64,000 bases of DNA from Zhihengliuella sp. ISTPL4 (lineage in GTDB: Bacteria; Actinomycetota; Actinomycetes; Actinomycetales; Microbacteriaceae), in assembly GCF_002848265.1 (NCBI RefSeq), contig NZ_CP025422.1, positions 868,001 to 932,000 on the forward strand, in the 5' to 3' direction. The translations under genes and the position numbers were made by a program. This document shows positions 10,714-19,093 of this stretch, in pieces. Each line of letters starts with the position of its first letter. Position 1 is the stretch's first letter. The notes beneath the pieces are model-generated. The model had not been told where the DNA came from, ran no database searches, and saw nothing but the letters and a program-made list of their open reading frames with translations.

Positions 10714-11584
10714 GGAACCGACGGATGGCTCCGGCTGCCTCGGCGGGCGTCTCATAGTGGATGAGGTGACCCACCTGCGCGATCTCGACGAGTGACGCGT
10801 CGGGGAAGAGCTTCACGAGTTTGCGTTCCGCCTCGATCGGGGTGATGTCATCGCGCTGTGCGGCGATGAGCAGCGTCGGTACGTCGATCGACGGGGCGAA
10901 CTCCCTGACGTCGTGCGAGACGCTCGCGACGAAGGCGTCGTGCAGGACCTCGCGGTCGGAGAACCGGGAGAAGTAGGTGTCGTGCTGGTCGTGGATGAAC
11001 CGCCGGAGCTCGGGATCGCGCGTCTTCGCCATCGTGATGCTCATCACGCGGACGATCACACGGTTCCGCAGGAGGGCGGTCCCGATCCGCGACGGGAGTT
11101 TCGCACCCAGCGCGTAGTAGAGCACCGCGAGGCGGGTCATCAGACCCTTCGGCCCCTCCAGCGCCGGGGCGCCGATGGGATTCACGAGGATGAGCCGCGG
11201 CGTCTGCAGCCCGCCGGCCACGGCGGCGGCGGTGACGATGGAGCCGAACGAATGCCCGAGGACGACCGCGCCAGGGGCTGTGGCCGCTGCGAAGACGGTC
11301 AGCCAGTCCGCGTACGCCGAAAGATCGTGCCGTCGGCCGGGCAGCGGCGCGGACTCCCCGAATCCGGGAAGGTCGGGGACCAGGACTCGCAGCTCCCGCA
11401 GGAACGCGAGGACGGACTCGAGGCCGTGGTGCTCGCCGCGGAAGCCATGGACCGCGATGACGGTGGTCTCCGCGTCGTCCGGGCCGTAGGCCCAGTACGC
11501 CGTGGATCCGCCCAAGATCTGGACCTCGTGACGCTGCACGGGCAGCCTGCTCAGACGATCCGCGTAGGGGGAAGGCACGCTCAT
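10685..11584 (-). CDS. alpha/beta hydrolase
   Basis: 299 residues with the alpha/beta-hydrolase oxyanion strand VIAVHGFRGEHHG, nucleophile elbow LGHSFGS (Ser112), acid residue in AAQRDDITP and catalytic histidine in QVGHLIHYE. No signal peptide, so cytoplasmic. The sequence gives a serine hydrolase but not the substrate. It converges on lrp with a 29-nt overlap. Confidence 0.9.
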   Translation of the reverse strand: MSVPSPYADRLSRLPVQRHEVQILGGSTAYWAYGPDDAETTVIAVHGFRGEHHGLESVLAFLRELRVLVPDLPGFGESAPLPGRRHDLSAYADWLTVFAAATAPGAVVLGHSFGSIVTAAAVAGGLQTPRLILVNPIGAPALEGPKGLMTRLAVLYYALGAKLPSRIGTALLRNRVIVRVMSITMAKTRDPELRRFIHDQHDTYFSRFSDREVLHDAFVASVSHDVREFAPSIDVPTLLIAAQRDDITPIEAERKLVKLFPDASLVEIAQVGHLIHYETPAEAAGAIRRFLRIPVARGR

Positions 11585-11590
11585 CCTCCG

Positions 11591-11596
11591 AGTCTA
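11591..11596 (-). promoter_or_regulatory. -10 box, leaderless start of the alpha/beta hydrolase
   Basis: TAGACT on the minus strand, exactly 6 nt before the ATG at 11584; the intervening CGGAGG is too close to act as a normal ribosome site if transcription starts at the ATG. Confidence 0.55.
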
Positions 11597-11712
11597 CGAG
11601 TCGCCTCCCGAACAGCAGCGCGCACGGGGCACGACCCGTTCCCATCGGATTGTCGGCGCGGTGGGCTACTGTCCAAGAAGCCCCGCTGTGCCCGGGGCTA
11701 CGAGGAGTGTCA

Positions 11713-12627
11713 GTGCAGTTCACGTCGACGGACATCGAGCAGGTGGAATCCACCTGGCAGCAGTTCGTCCCTTCGGCGACTCTGCAGGACGCGGATCCGC
11801 GTCGCTTCCGCTTCGACTGGCGGTCGGTGGAAGCGGGCTCGATGTCGCTGGTCCGCTATGAACTCGCGGCGCAGGTGCACTCTCGCGCAGAACCGGAGGA
11901 TCAGCTGCTCGTGTGTCGCGTCGACGCCGCCGACGCGCGGATCTGGTCGGGGCGACAGAGTCTGGATGCCGGTCAGCCCTGGCTCACCGATGGCGCGCGT
12001 GTCGAAGCGAAGTGGGATCAGGTCGCTCGCGTCCGTGCTCTCATCTTCGACCGCGTCGCTGCGCGTGATGCTGTACGACAGATCACGGGCGACGACCGCC
12101 TCGAACTCCGGGCCACCGGGCTCACGCCGCATACGCGGGAGGACGGCGCGCGGTGGGAGCGGATGTTCTCCTACATCGACGGCTCGTTCGGAGCGGAGGG
12201 CACGGATCCCCTCATCGCCGCCGAGCTCGGGCGGCATGCGCTCATGCTGACGATGTCGGTGTTCCCCACGACGTTCAGCGAATCGCTGGATCGGCCGGTC
12301 CAGCGTATGGCCGCGCCAACCTCCGTACGTCGCGCCCTCTCCTACATCGAGGAGAACGCCCACCTGCCCATCACCGTCGACGACGTCGCCGCGGCGGCCT
12401 TCATGTCGACCCGCGGTCTGCAGTACGCATTCCGGCGCGCCTTGGACATCACGCCGACGGAGGCGCTGCGCCGAGCCCGCCTGGAAGGGGCGCACCGCGA
12501 CCTCCGGCATGGAAAGGGAGCGTCGCTGACGGCGGTGGCGCGGCGGTGGGGGTTCAGCAACGTCTCCCGGTTCGCGACCATGTACCGCGAGACGTACGGG
12601 ATCAACCCCATCCTCAGCAGTCGATGA
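11713..12627 (+). CDS. AraC-family transcriptional regulator
   Basis: 304 residues ending in a two-helix-turn-helix AraC domain (about 205-300: VDDVAAAAFMSTRGLQYAFR and a second helix pair TAVARRWGFSNVSRFATMYR). The N-terminal 200 residues resemble the sensor part of AraC proteins with a FRFDWRSVEAGS-type strand pattern but the ligand is unknown. GTG at 11713 is chosen since GAGGAG lies 5 nt upstream; an earlier in-frame ATG (11650) lacks such a site. No operon partner is evident. Confidence 0.87.
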   Translation: MQFTSTDIEQVESTWQQFVPSATLQDADPRRFRFDWRSVEAGSMSLVRYELAAQVHSRAEPEDQLLVCRVDAADARIWSGRQSLDAGQPWLTDGARVEAKWDQVARVRALIFDRVAARDAVRQITGDDRLELRATGLTPHTREDGARWERMFSYIDGSFGAEGTDPLIAAELGRHALMLTMSVFPTTFSESLDRPVQRMAAPTSVRRALSYIEENAHLPITVDDVAAAAFMSTRGLQYAFRRALDITPTEALRRARLEGAHRDLRHGKGASLTAVARRWGFSNVSRFATMYRETYGINPILSSR

Positions 12628-12685
12628 GCCTCTTCCTGACACGGCGCGCACACTCTGTTCGCCGGTGTCGGCGAGTTGCGCCGAT

Positions 12686-12705
12686 GCGCACCGAATCGTG
12701 CGCAA
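12686..12705. promoter_or_regulatory. 7-bp-arm palindrome upstream of the small conserved gene
   Basis: TGCGCAC-cgaatc-GTGCGCA is a perfect inverted repeat ending 7 bp before a TAGAGT -10-like hexamer (12713-12718). That places it over the -35 region, a typical repressor or activator site. Confidence 0.5.
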
Positions 12706-12773
12706 GGTGGATAGAGTCCAAGAAGAGAAGCGAGCCGCCTGCCGGCTCCCTCCCGTACGTCTGAAGGAGCGCC

Positions 12774-12818
12774 ATGATCACCCCCGCCGCCACCGCCCCC
12801 GCCCCGAAGGTCGGCTGA
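12774..12818 (+). CDS. 14-residue leader peptide (upstream ORF)
   Basis: ATG at 12774 with AAGGAG 5 nt upstream opens a 15-codon frame (MITPAATAPAPKVG, then TGA) that ends 2 nt before the ATG of the next gene. It is alanine/proline rich. The next gene has no clear ribosome site of its own, so its translation may depend on reinitiation after this leader. Confidence 0.5.
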   Translation: MITPAATAPAPKVG

Positions 12819-12820
12819 CG

Positions 12821-13138
12821 ATGGGCAGCCTCTACTACGGTGACACCCAGACGCCGATCCAGATCGAGGATCGGGCGCTCGCACACCTGAAAGTCGTCAT
12901 CGCGACGAAGCTGCGCCGCAATGAGAGCTTCACGCTCTCCTGGCGGCACCCGGAGGGCGACGCTCCCGGTCGCTCGACACTCTGGCTGCACCCGTCGATT
13001 CCCCTCCGCTTCGTGTTCGAGGAGGCGGAGACGCCGGAACTCAGCCGCCGATGGATCGAGGAGCTTGCGCACTCAGCGAACTCGAGCGGAGGGATCACCC
13101 TCGTCGAGGAACATCTGGAGGGTGCAGACATCGTCTGA
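12821..13138 (+). CDS. small conserved actinobacterial protein of unknown function
   Basis: 105 residues without signal peptide or membrane segment. The pattern YYGDTQTPIQIEDRAL, KLRRNESFTLSW and LWLHPSIPLRFVF is one I recognise from a short protein family common in Microbacteriaceae (I believe catalogued as DUF7882, not certain), sometimes mislabelled as DNA ligase; no ligase motif is present. Charged, with an acidic C terminus, compatible with a small alpha/beta fold. Followed by a strong hairpin terminator. Confidence 0.8.
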   Translation: MGSLYYGDTQTPIQIEDRALAHLKVVIATKLRRNESFTLSWRHPEGDAPGRSTLWLHPSIPLRFVFEEAETPELSRRWIEELAHSANSSGGITLVEEHLEGADIV

Positions 13139-13142
13139 CGAA

Positions 13143-13170
13143 AAGGGCCGCGGGATCACCCGCGGCCCTT
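13143..13170. terminator. bidirectional hairpin terminator
   Basis: Perfect 12-bp stem AAGGGCCGCGGG / CCCGCGGCCCTT with an ATCA loop, between convergent genes ending at 13138 and 13191. The A and T ends of the stem suit both directions. Confidence 0.85.
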
Positions 13171-13190
13171 CCCTTTGCTGTGCCTGCCGT

Positions 13191-13451
13191 TCAGAGTCCC
13201 TCGTCGGAACTCGAGCTGACCGACCGCCGGGTCGTGGGCTCGCCCGTCGCCGGATCGACGTACGTGCGGGACACCGTCTCGGTGCGACGACGCCGGGCCA
13301 ACAGCACGATGCCGATCAGGAAGATGATGACGCCGGCACCCATGAGGATGTAGCCGACCATGTCGAGGTCGACCCAGGCCACGTCGACGTTGACCGCGAA
13401 GACGAGGATCGCTCCGATGACGAAGAGCGCGATTCCGCTGCCGATGCTCAT
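13191..13451 (-). CDS. DUF6458-like small membrane protein
   Basis: 86 residues: two transmembrane helices (about 4-24 and 31-52, the second ending in an arginine-rich LARRRR stop) and a polar tail with a YVDPATGEPTTRR segment, which is the usual layout of DUF6458 proteins in Actinobacteria. ATG at 13451 follows GGGAGAGATC. Function is not established for the family; no operon partner. Confidence 0.82.
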   Translation of the reverse strand: MSIGSGIALFVIGAILVFAVNVDVAWVDLDMVGYILMGAGVIIFLIGIVLLARRRRTETVSRTYVDPATGEPTTRRSVSSSSDEGL

Positions 13452-13773
13452 GATCTCTCCCGTTCCGCGGCGCGGTGCCGCTCTCGGGAACTCTGCCGCG
13501 GGGACGCAGCGCAGACGAGGGGCTTGACACCGGCGGAGTCGGCGCCCCCGGCTCTGCGACGCGGGCTACGACCGGCCCCGACGCCAGGGCGCCGCGCCCA
13601 GAGGTCGGGTCCGAACACCCCGTACTCGATGCGCTCCGGTGCGACTCCACGCAATATGCCGTGATCCTGCGAAGAACGGCGTCATGAAACGGTTGCCATG
13701 TCATCTCTTCTGTGACGGATCGCTTCCCCTTCCGACGCGTCCGTCCGTCTGTAGGCGCATTCGCCGTCTACAT

Positions 13774-13813
13774 GGTGCCGGGAGCATCGTTGTCTCTCCC
13801 CGCTCCCGGCACC
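13774..13813. repeat. 12-bp perfect inverted repeat in the surface-protein leader region
   Basis: GGTGCCGGGAGC (13774-13785) pairs with GCTCCCGGCACC (13802-13813) around a 16-nt loop rich in T and C. No T-tract follows, so it is not a classical terminator; it may be a regulatory RNA stem or a protein-binding palindrome. Confidence 0.6.
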
Positions 13814-14001
13814 TTCGTACGCGAGTCAGCGATGCTTCACCGGCATCGCGTCAGGCCGGCCAGCCCCGCCACCGGGTGCGTCCGGCAGTCCGGGGGTCGT
13901 GGGCTCTCACCTGCGCAGCATGCGCTCAATCCTGGGAGACCGGAATACCACGCCCGACGGCGTCGTCCCGGCACCCGCCTGCGGTCTACGCTCGTGCGAG
14001 C

Positions 14002-14025
14002 TTCACCTGCCCTACGGGCGGTGAA
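14002..14025 (+). promoter_or_regulatory. hairpin immediately before the surface-protein ribosome site
   Basis: TTCACC-T-GCCC / GGGC-GGTGAA forms a 10-bp stem with one bulge and a TAC loop, ending 19 nt before the ATG at 14045. It could modulate access to the ribosome site in AAGGGGGAACAGG. Confidence 0.45.
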
Positions 14026-14044
14026 CCATGCAAGGGGGAACAGG

Positions 14045-16351
14045 ATGAAGTCCGACGCGCGCAAGAGAATCCTCGCGGCAAGCCTCGGGCTGGTACTCGC
14101 GACAGGCACGCTCCTCACCCCGGTCGGCGCTACCGCCGTCGTGCTTCCCCCGGCGAAGGACGTCCCTCTTCTCGTCACCTATGTCGCCCGTGTCTGCGAC
14201 GAGTACACCGACGTCATGGCGAACAAGGCCCGGAACAACCTCATGGAGTCGCTTCGTGACCTCGGCGCCGACACGACCTATCCCGCAAACGGCATCATCA
14301 CGGTCGCGGACGAGAACGCAGGGTCCCCGAACTGTTCCCCGTTGCAGGATTGGCGCCTCACCATGGGCCGCTCCCACCAGGGAAAGACCGCCGCCACCCT
14401 GAACCTCTCCACCGTCACCCAACCGTTCGCCACCAGCATCGTCACCAAACCGAGCGTCCCCGAACTCGACGCGCAAGGTGTGGGCACCGGCCGCATCATC
14501 GAGGGGGCCGTGACCGTCGAGCTCGACCCCGCCCAGGCGCAGATCGTCCGGTCCGGACAGACGCTGTGGGTGCAGGGCGGCACTCCGTCGGAGCCTCTGA
14601 ACGGTCAACAGGAGACGCACGGGTACGCGGCGCTGCGGTGTGCGCAGGACGCCGTCAACGGGGACAACGTGGAGTTCGTGTCCTTTCCGAAGAACCAGAC
14701 CCACGTCTTCTGCTACTACTACACCGTCTCTCCCCCACCCGAGTCCGGGACGATCGTCGTCCGGAAGCAACTCGCTCCCGGCTCGCTCGGGCAGGGCACG
14801 TTCCGGTTCGACGGCAACCTGTCGTATGCGGACACGAACCGGGACGGCGTCAACGACTTCACCCTGTCCACGACCGCCACCTCACCGGCGTCACAGACGT
14901 TCATCCGCGGCGCGGTCGGAACGGGCGAGCCGGCGTGGGAGGTCACCGAGACGCCTACGGATGGATGGCAGGCCACAGCACCTCCCGTGTGCTCCAGCGC
15001 CGAAGGCACACCGGTGACGATCACGGGGGTGACCGCGCAGATCCGCCTTCTCGCCGGTGACACGGTCACGTGTACGTTCACCAACGAGCGGGCCCGCACC
15101 GGTCCGGGAACCCTGTCCAAACTCACCCTCGGCGCCGGAGGCACCTTCCCGTTCGCGATCGACGTTCCGGCCCCAGGGGCCGATCGACAGACGACCGTCA
15201 CCACCGCCGGTGACGGCGACCAGGTCGTCGTAGCCGAATCCCTCGGATCGACGCCGGGCAGGTACACCGTCACGGAGACGCTCCCCGCGCCGACCGGAGC
15301 GGGGTCGTGGGACGCGCAGGGCGCGCAGTGCAACGGTACGGAGGTGCCCCTCACCGCCGACGGGCTGCGGCGGACCGGCACAGTCGAGATCGGCGAAGGC
15401 GAGACCTTCGACTGCGTCGTCACGAACCGGTACACCCCAGGCGGGTCGATCACCATCCGTAAGGCGACCACCCCGGTTGCGGGCAGCGCAGGGTTTATCG
15501 TCACGCCGAGAGAGGGCGCCCAGATCGCCCCCGGGACCTCGGCTGCCTACCAGGCGACGGCCACGACGACGACGGACGGTGAGTTCGTGGAAGCGGAGTG
15601 GGAGGGTCCGGCCGCTGACGCGTTGACCGTCGAGCCCTCCGCGCATTACGGCATCGTCGAACTCCTCCCTGCGCCGAGTGCCGAAGGATCCTGGAGTCTC
15701 GCCTCCGTCGACTGCGGTCCGAATACGGCCACCGTCGACACGGAGGGAGCCAGCGTCGACGTCATCCTGACACCGGAGAACCCGGATGCGACCTGCGACT
15801 TCACCAACGAGTTCCAGCCCGCGGGGCACCTGCTGGTCGTGAAGAACGGCAGCGACGACGTCGCGTTGCGTGACGGAGACGCACAGCTGGAGGTGCGATG
15901 CACCCCCGACACGTCCTACGCCTTCGCTCTCCCGGTCGGGGCCGGAACCGCGGATGCGGGGACCGCGACCGTGCTGCAAGCGCAGGAGTGTCGGGTCATC
16001 GAAACGGAGACCGGCGCCGCGGCCGATACCACGGTCGCCACCACCGCGTCGGTCACCGTCGACGGGGGCGCCCCCGTCACGCTCGAGCCATTCGACACCC
16101 CGTTCCCCGTCCGCCCAGGGGTCGACACGGTGGTGACCATCGACAACCGGTATACCGCCGATCCCGCTCCGTCCCCCACCCCGACGCCGTCGTCGTCGAT
16201 CCGCCCGGCCGGCGATTCGGGAGCGGAGGATCTAGCGCGCACCGGGATCGACCGTGGCTTCCTAGCGATCATCGTCGCCCTAGGAGCGGCCGCGATCGTT
16301 CTCGGGGTGGCGCTGTGCCTCCACCGGCGACGCGAGTCGGCCAGCCGCTGA
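14045..16351 (+). CDS. LAXTG-anchored surface protein with SpaA/prealbumin-like domains
   Basis: 768 residues. A signal peptide (1-34; KSDARKRILAASLG then a hydrophobic core to PVGATA) precedes a Cys-containing N-terminal region (35-230) with VCDEYTDVMANKAR, NGDNVEFVSFP and HVFCYYYTV. Four beta-rich prealbumin/SpaA-like modules follow (about 235-350, 350-468, 469-590, 592-715), each starting with a TIVVRKQ- or SITIRK-like strand and ending with CTFTNE, CVVTNRY, CDFTNEF or TIDNRY. A proline/serine linker, LARTG (730-734), one membrane helix and an arginine tail form a class-E sortase signal. Probable pilin- or adhesin-like wall protein. No sortase is nearby. Confidence 0.85.
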   Translation: MKSDARKRILAASLGLVLATGTLLTPVGATAVVLPPAKDVPLLVTYVARVCDEYTDVMANKARNNLMESLRDLGADTTYPANGIITVADENAGSPNCSPLQDWRLTMGRSHQGKTAATLNLSTVTQPFATSIVTKPSVPELDAQGVGTGRIIEGAVTVELDPAQAQIVRSGQTLWVQGGTPSEPLNGQQETHGYAALRCAQDAVNGDNVEFVSFPKNQTHVFCYYYTVSPPPESGTIVVRKQLAPGSLGQGTFRFDGNLSYADTNRDGVNDFTLSTTATSPASQTFIRGAVGTGEPAWEVTETPTDGWQATAPPVCSSAEGTPVTITGVTAQIRLLAGDTVTCTFTNERARTGPGTLSKLTLGAGGTFPFAIDVPAPGADRQTTVTTAGDGDQVVVAESLGSTPGRYTVTETLPAPTGAGSWDAQGAQCNGTEVPLTADGLRRTGTVEIGEGETFDCVVTNRYTPGGSITIRKATTPVAGSAGFIVTPREGAQIAPGTSAAYQATATTTTDGEFVEAEWEGPAADALTVEPSAHYGIVELLPAPSAEGSWSLASVDCGPNTATVDTEGASVDVILTPENPDATCDFTNEFQPAGHLLVVKNGSDDVALRDGDAQLEVRCTPDTSYAFALPVGAGTADAGTATVLQAQECRVIETETGAAADTTVATTASVTVDGGAPVTLEPFDTPFPVRPGVDTVVTIDNRYTADPAPSPTPTPSSSIRPAGDSGAEDLARTGIDRGFLAIIVALGAAAIVLGVALCLHRRRESASR

Positions 16352-16407
16352 CGTACGCCTCGACGCAGGATCAGCCCGGCTCGGAATTCCCTATAGCCCT
16401 ATGACGG

Positions 16408-16435
16408 CTCTCTGGTGGAGACTCATTGCAGAGAG
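16408..16435. terminator. weak hairpin between the two surface-protein genes
   Basis: CTCTCTG / CAGAGAG, a 7-bp perfect stem with a 14-nt loop, lies 57 nt after the first surface-protein gene in locally A+T-richer sequence. No T-run follows, so it may be only a weak terminator or a structured leader of the next gene. Confidence 0.35.
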
Positions 16436-16486
16436 AATCCTTGACCGCGGTGATGGCTGCGCAGGGTCTGTATCGGAGGGAACCAA

Positions 16487-18711
16487 GTGCGTAAGAAAAA
16501 TGGCGTACCCCAGCGCCCCGACGACGGGGGCTTCTCGCTGGCACTGCGGCCGCGCTGCTAGCGATCGTCGGTCTCGGTGTGCCGACGACCGCGCAGGCGG
16601 CCGAATTGGATGCGATCACGTCGGTGGAGATCGTTGAGCCGGCGACGGAGGTCCACCTCTACGACACCATCCGCCTGGAAGCTACGTGGGCGGTGCCGGA
16701 CACGGCCCAGCCCGGCGACACGTTCTCTCTGACTTTCCCCACGACGCCGTCGCTCGTGGGAGTCGCCTCGGCGTTCCAGATGTTGGACCCGGACGGGGCG
16801 ACGATCGGCACCTGCACGGTCGTCCGGACGGGGATCACCTGCACGCTCAGCGACTACGTCCTCACACACGACAACGTCCAGGGGAACCTGTTCTTCCAGA
16901 CGAAGGTGGAGGAGACGACAGAGGAGGACACTCTGACCTTCACCACGGGCGGGGGCGACCCGATCATCGTCAACATCCCCGGCGGAGGCATCCTTCCCCA
17001 GGTGCCGAACCCGGTGCCCACGGACGCGATCAAATCCGGGGTCCAGACCACCACCGGTGGCATCGAATGGTACGTGTGGGTGCCCGGCAACCTGCTCAGC
17101 GGGCAGAACCCGACCATCACGGACACCTACACGGAGGGTCTGACGCTTCTTCCGAACACGCTGTCGGTGGGTTCCGTCGCCGTCGCCGACTGGAACGACG
17201 GTTTCTTTGATCCCGCGGATTTCACCACGCTGACTCCCGCTGTCGACTACACCCTGACACCTGACGCATCGGCACCCTCCTTCACGGTCGCGCTCGCCGC
17301 CCCTGCTCAGGCCGACCGACTCTACAGGCTCCTGTACCAGACCCAGCTTCCCGCCGACGCCGTGACCGGTGATGTGTTCAACAACACCATCACGGGCACG
17401 AGCTTCACCACCACGACCGCATCGGTGACCGTGAGCGTCGCCGGCGGAGGCGGCGACGGCGACGGCCTGGGCGGATTCACGGTCGCCAAGCAGATCACCG
17501 GCGACGGCGCCTCGCTCATCCCTGACACGGCGACGTTCCTCGTCGACTACTCCTACACGGTCCCGGCAGGCCCGGTGACGGGCACGCTGACCCTTGCCGC
17601 TGATGGCACGTCGCAGCTGCTGCAGAACATCCCGGTCGGTACGGTCGTCACCCTCACCGAGCGCCCGGCGGTCCCGGTCGAGGGAGTCGTGTGGGGCGCG
17701 CCGGTGTTCTCCGGCACCGGGGTCACCGTCACCGACACCGGCGCCCAGCTGACGATTGGGGACGCCGCGAACATCGCCGCGACCCTCGCCAACCCCACGA
17801 CCCTCGCCCCGGTCCCGCTGGGCGGCTTCTCGGTCGCGAAGCAGGTCACCGGCGACGGCGCTGAGCTGGTGCCGGACACGGCGGCCTTCCTGGTCGACTA
17901 CTCCTACACCGGTGAAGACGGCCCCGTAGCCGGGACGCTGACCCTGACCGCGGACGGAACGGTGCAGACCGTCGAGGACATCCCCGAGGGCACCGTGGTC
18001 ACCCTCACCGAGCGTCCTGCGGCCGCTGTCGAGGGCGTCGTGTGGGGGGCACCGGTGTTCTCCGGCACCGGAGTGACCGCCACGGACGATGGTGCACAGC
18101 TCACGATCGGTGAGGCCACCACGGTCGCTGTCGGATTGTCCAACCCGACCACGCTCGCGCCGACCCCGCTGGGTGGCTTCTCGGTCTCCAAGCAGATCAC
18201 CGGCCCTGGTGCCGCGCTGGTGCCGGACACGGCGACCTTCCTCGTCGACTACTCCTACACCGGCGAGGACGGTCCCGTGACGGGGACGCTGACCCTGGCC
18301 GCGGACGGGACCGTGCAGACCGTCGAGGACATCCCTGAGGGCACCGTCGTCACCCTCACCGAGCGCGCCGCCGGCGCTGTCTCCGGTGTCGCCTGGGGCA
18401 CCCCGGTGTTCGCGGGCGAGGGCGTCACGGCGGCGGAGGGCGGCGCGCAGCTGACGATCGGCGCGGACACCGTCGTCGCCGTCGAGCTCACCAACCCGAC
18501 CACGATCACACCGCCCTCTCCGAGCGACCCGCCGGCAGCCGAGCAGCCCCCGGTGCCGCCGAGGGGTCTCGCGATCACGGGTGGCGACGCCGGTGGCATG
18601 ATCGCCGTGACCGCGTCCGCAGTGTTGGCACTGGCTGCGGGTGCGCTCCTGCTGCGTCGTTCCGCCCAGCGCCGCGAACTGGCATCGGTCAACGAGACGA
18701 TCGAAGACTAG
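16487..18711 (+). CDS. LAXTG surface adhesin with three DUF5979-like repeats; signal peptide out of frame
   Basis: The mature part (16579-18711, 710 codons) has an N-terminal Ig-like adhesin region of the SDR type (about 1-290), three 117-residue DUF5979-like repeats, a proline linker, LAITG, a membrane helix and an RRSAQRR tail: a sortase-anchored adhesin. GGAGGG lies 6 nt before a GTG at 16487 (MRKK...), but this frame hits TAG at 16559-16561. The -1 frame instead encodes WRTPAPRRRGLLAG and a hydrophobic core ending TTAQA, a textbook signal peptide without any start codon. One base added to, or two lost from, the A5 tract (16496-16500) would join them. Frameshift, phase variation or sequencing error are all possible. 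Confidence 0.78.
16496..16500 (+). repeat. A5 homopolymer at the adhesin frameshift point
   Basis: AAG-AAAAA-TGG directly after the start of the second adhesin. Six (or three) A residues would place the ribosome-site GTG in frame with the signal-peptide core and the remaining 2.2-kb adhesin frame. Confidence 0.6.
17467..18519 (+). repeat. three tandem 351-nt repeats inside the adhesin gene
   Basis: Repeat units begin at 17467, 17818 and 18169, exactly 351 nt (117 codons) apart, each starting LGGFxVxKQxTG and containing FLVDYSYT, a TLTxxADGT strand, GTVVTLTER and AQLTIG. Units 2 and 3 are more alike than unit 1. In-frame repeats of this size can expand or contract by recombination. Confidence 0.9.
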
Positions 18712-18730
18712 CCAGACCGGATCGCAGATC

Positions 18731-18770
18731 AGCGGGGTGAGGGAGGCGCAACGCCTTCCCTCACCCCGCT
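18731..18770. terminator. strong hairpin terminator
   Basis: AGCGGGGTGAGGGA-GGCG / CGCCTTCCCTCACCCCGCT, an 18-bp stem with one bulged base and a CAA loop, 19 nt after the adhesin stop. The stop codon of the convergent regulator gene lies inside its right arm, so it may serve both strands. Confidence 0.85.
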
Positions 18771-19093
18771 TCTGTCGACGGGGTGGGTGACGCGCTGGGG
18801 TTGCCGGGCAGGGGTGTCCCGATGATCTGGTGCAGCGCGGCGACGTGGCGGGTGTAGGCGGCGCGGCCTTCATCGGTGATCCGCACCCACGTGCGCGGTC
18901 GTCCGACGCCTCGGGCTTTCGTCACGCTGACGTATCCCGCGTCTTTCAGCACCGTGAGGTGCTTGCTCGCGACCGAATCTGCGACGCCCAGCAGATCCCG
19001 CAGTACGGCGAACTCCGCTTGCTCTGCCCAGTTGAGATAGGCGCAGATCTGGAGGCGATTCGGGGAGTGGATCACCTCGTCCGTCTCGATCAT
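18761..19093 (-). CDS. winged-helix transcriptional regulator (ArsR/MarR-like)
   Basis: 110 residues forming a single winged helix: ICAYLNWAEQAEFAVLRDLL, recognition helix DSVASKHLTVLKDAGYVSV and a wing with GVGRPRTWVRITDEG. Such short regulators usually dimerise and repress their own operon. The ATG overlaps the stop of the upstream membrane-protein gene by 4 nt, so the two form one transcription unit, and matching palindromes lie at the operon start. Confidence 0.85.
   Translation of the reverse strand: MIETDEVIHSPNRLQICAYLNWAEQAEFAVLRDLLGVADSVASKHLTVLKDAGYVSVTKARGVGRPRTWVRITDEGRAAYTRHVAALHQIIGTPLPGNPSASPTPSTEAG

Larger units (their letters stand above)
13452..14044. other. 593-bp non-coding region upstream of the first surface protein
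   Basis: No convincing gene. It holds a perfect 12-bp inverted repeat (13774-13813) and, just before the ribosome site of the surface-protein gene, a second hairpin (14002-14025). No named riboswitch consensus was recognised. A long 5' leader with structure is the simplest reading. Confidence 0.5.

Noticed and set aside
13712..14044. 111-codon N-terminal extension of the first surface protein
   Set aside because: The extension has no ribosome site, contains the structured repeats and would bury the clear signal peptide that starts at 14045.
16493..16501. Programmed -1 ribosomal frameshift at AAG-AAA-AAT in the adhesin
   Set aside because: Not accepted as the main explanation: the heptamer is G-AAA-AAT, not a full slippery A-AAA-AAT, and no downstream pseudoknot was identified. 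It stays possible alongside homopolymer variation or sequencing error.
16579..18711. Adhesin starting at GTG 16579
   Set aside because: This start would cut off the hydrophobic signal-peptide core, and it has no ribosome site; a wall-anchored protein without a signal peptide makes no sense.
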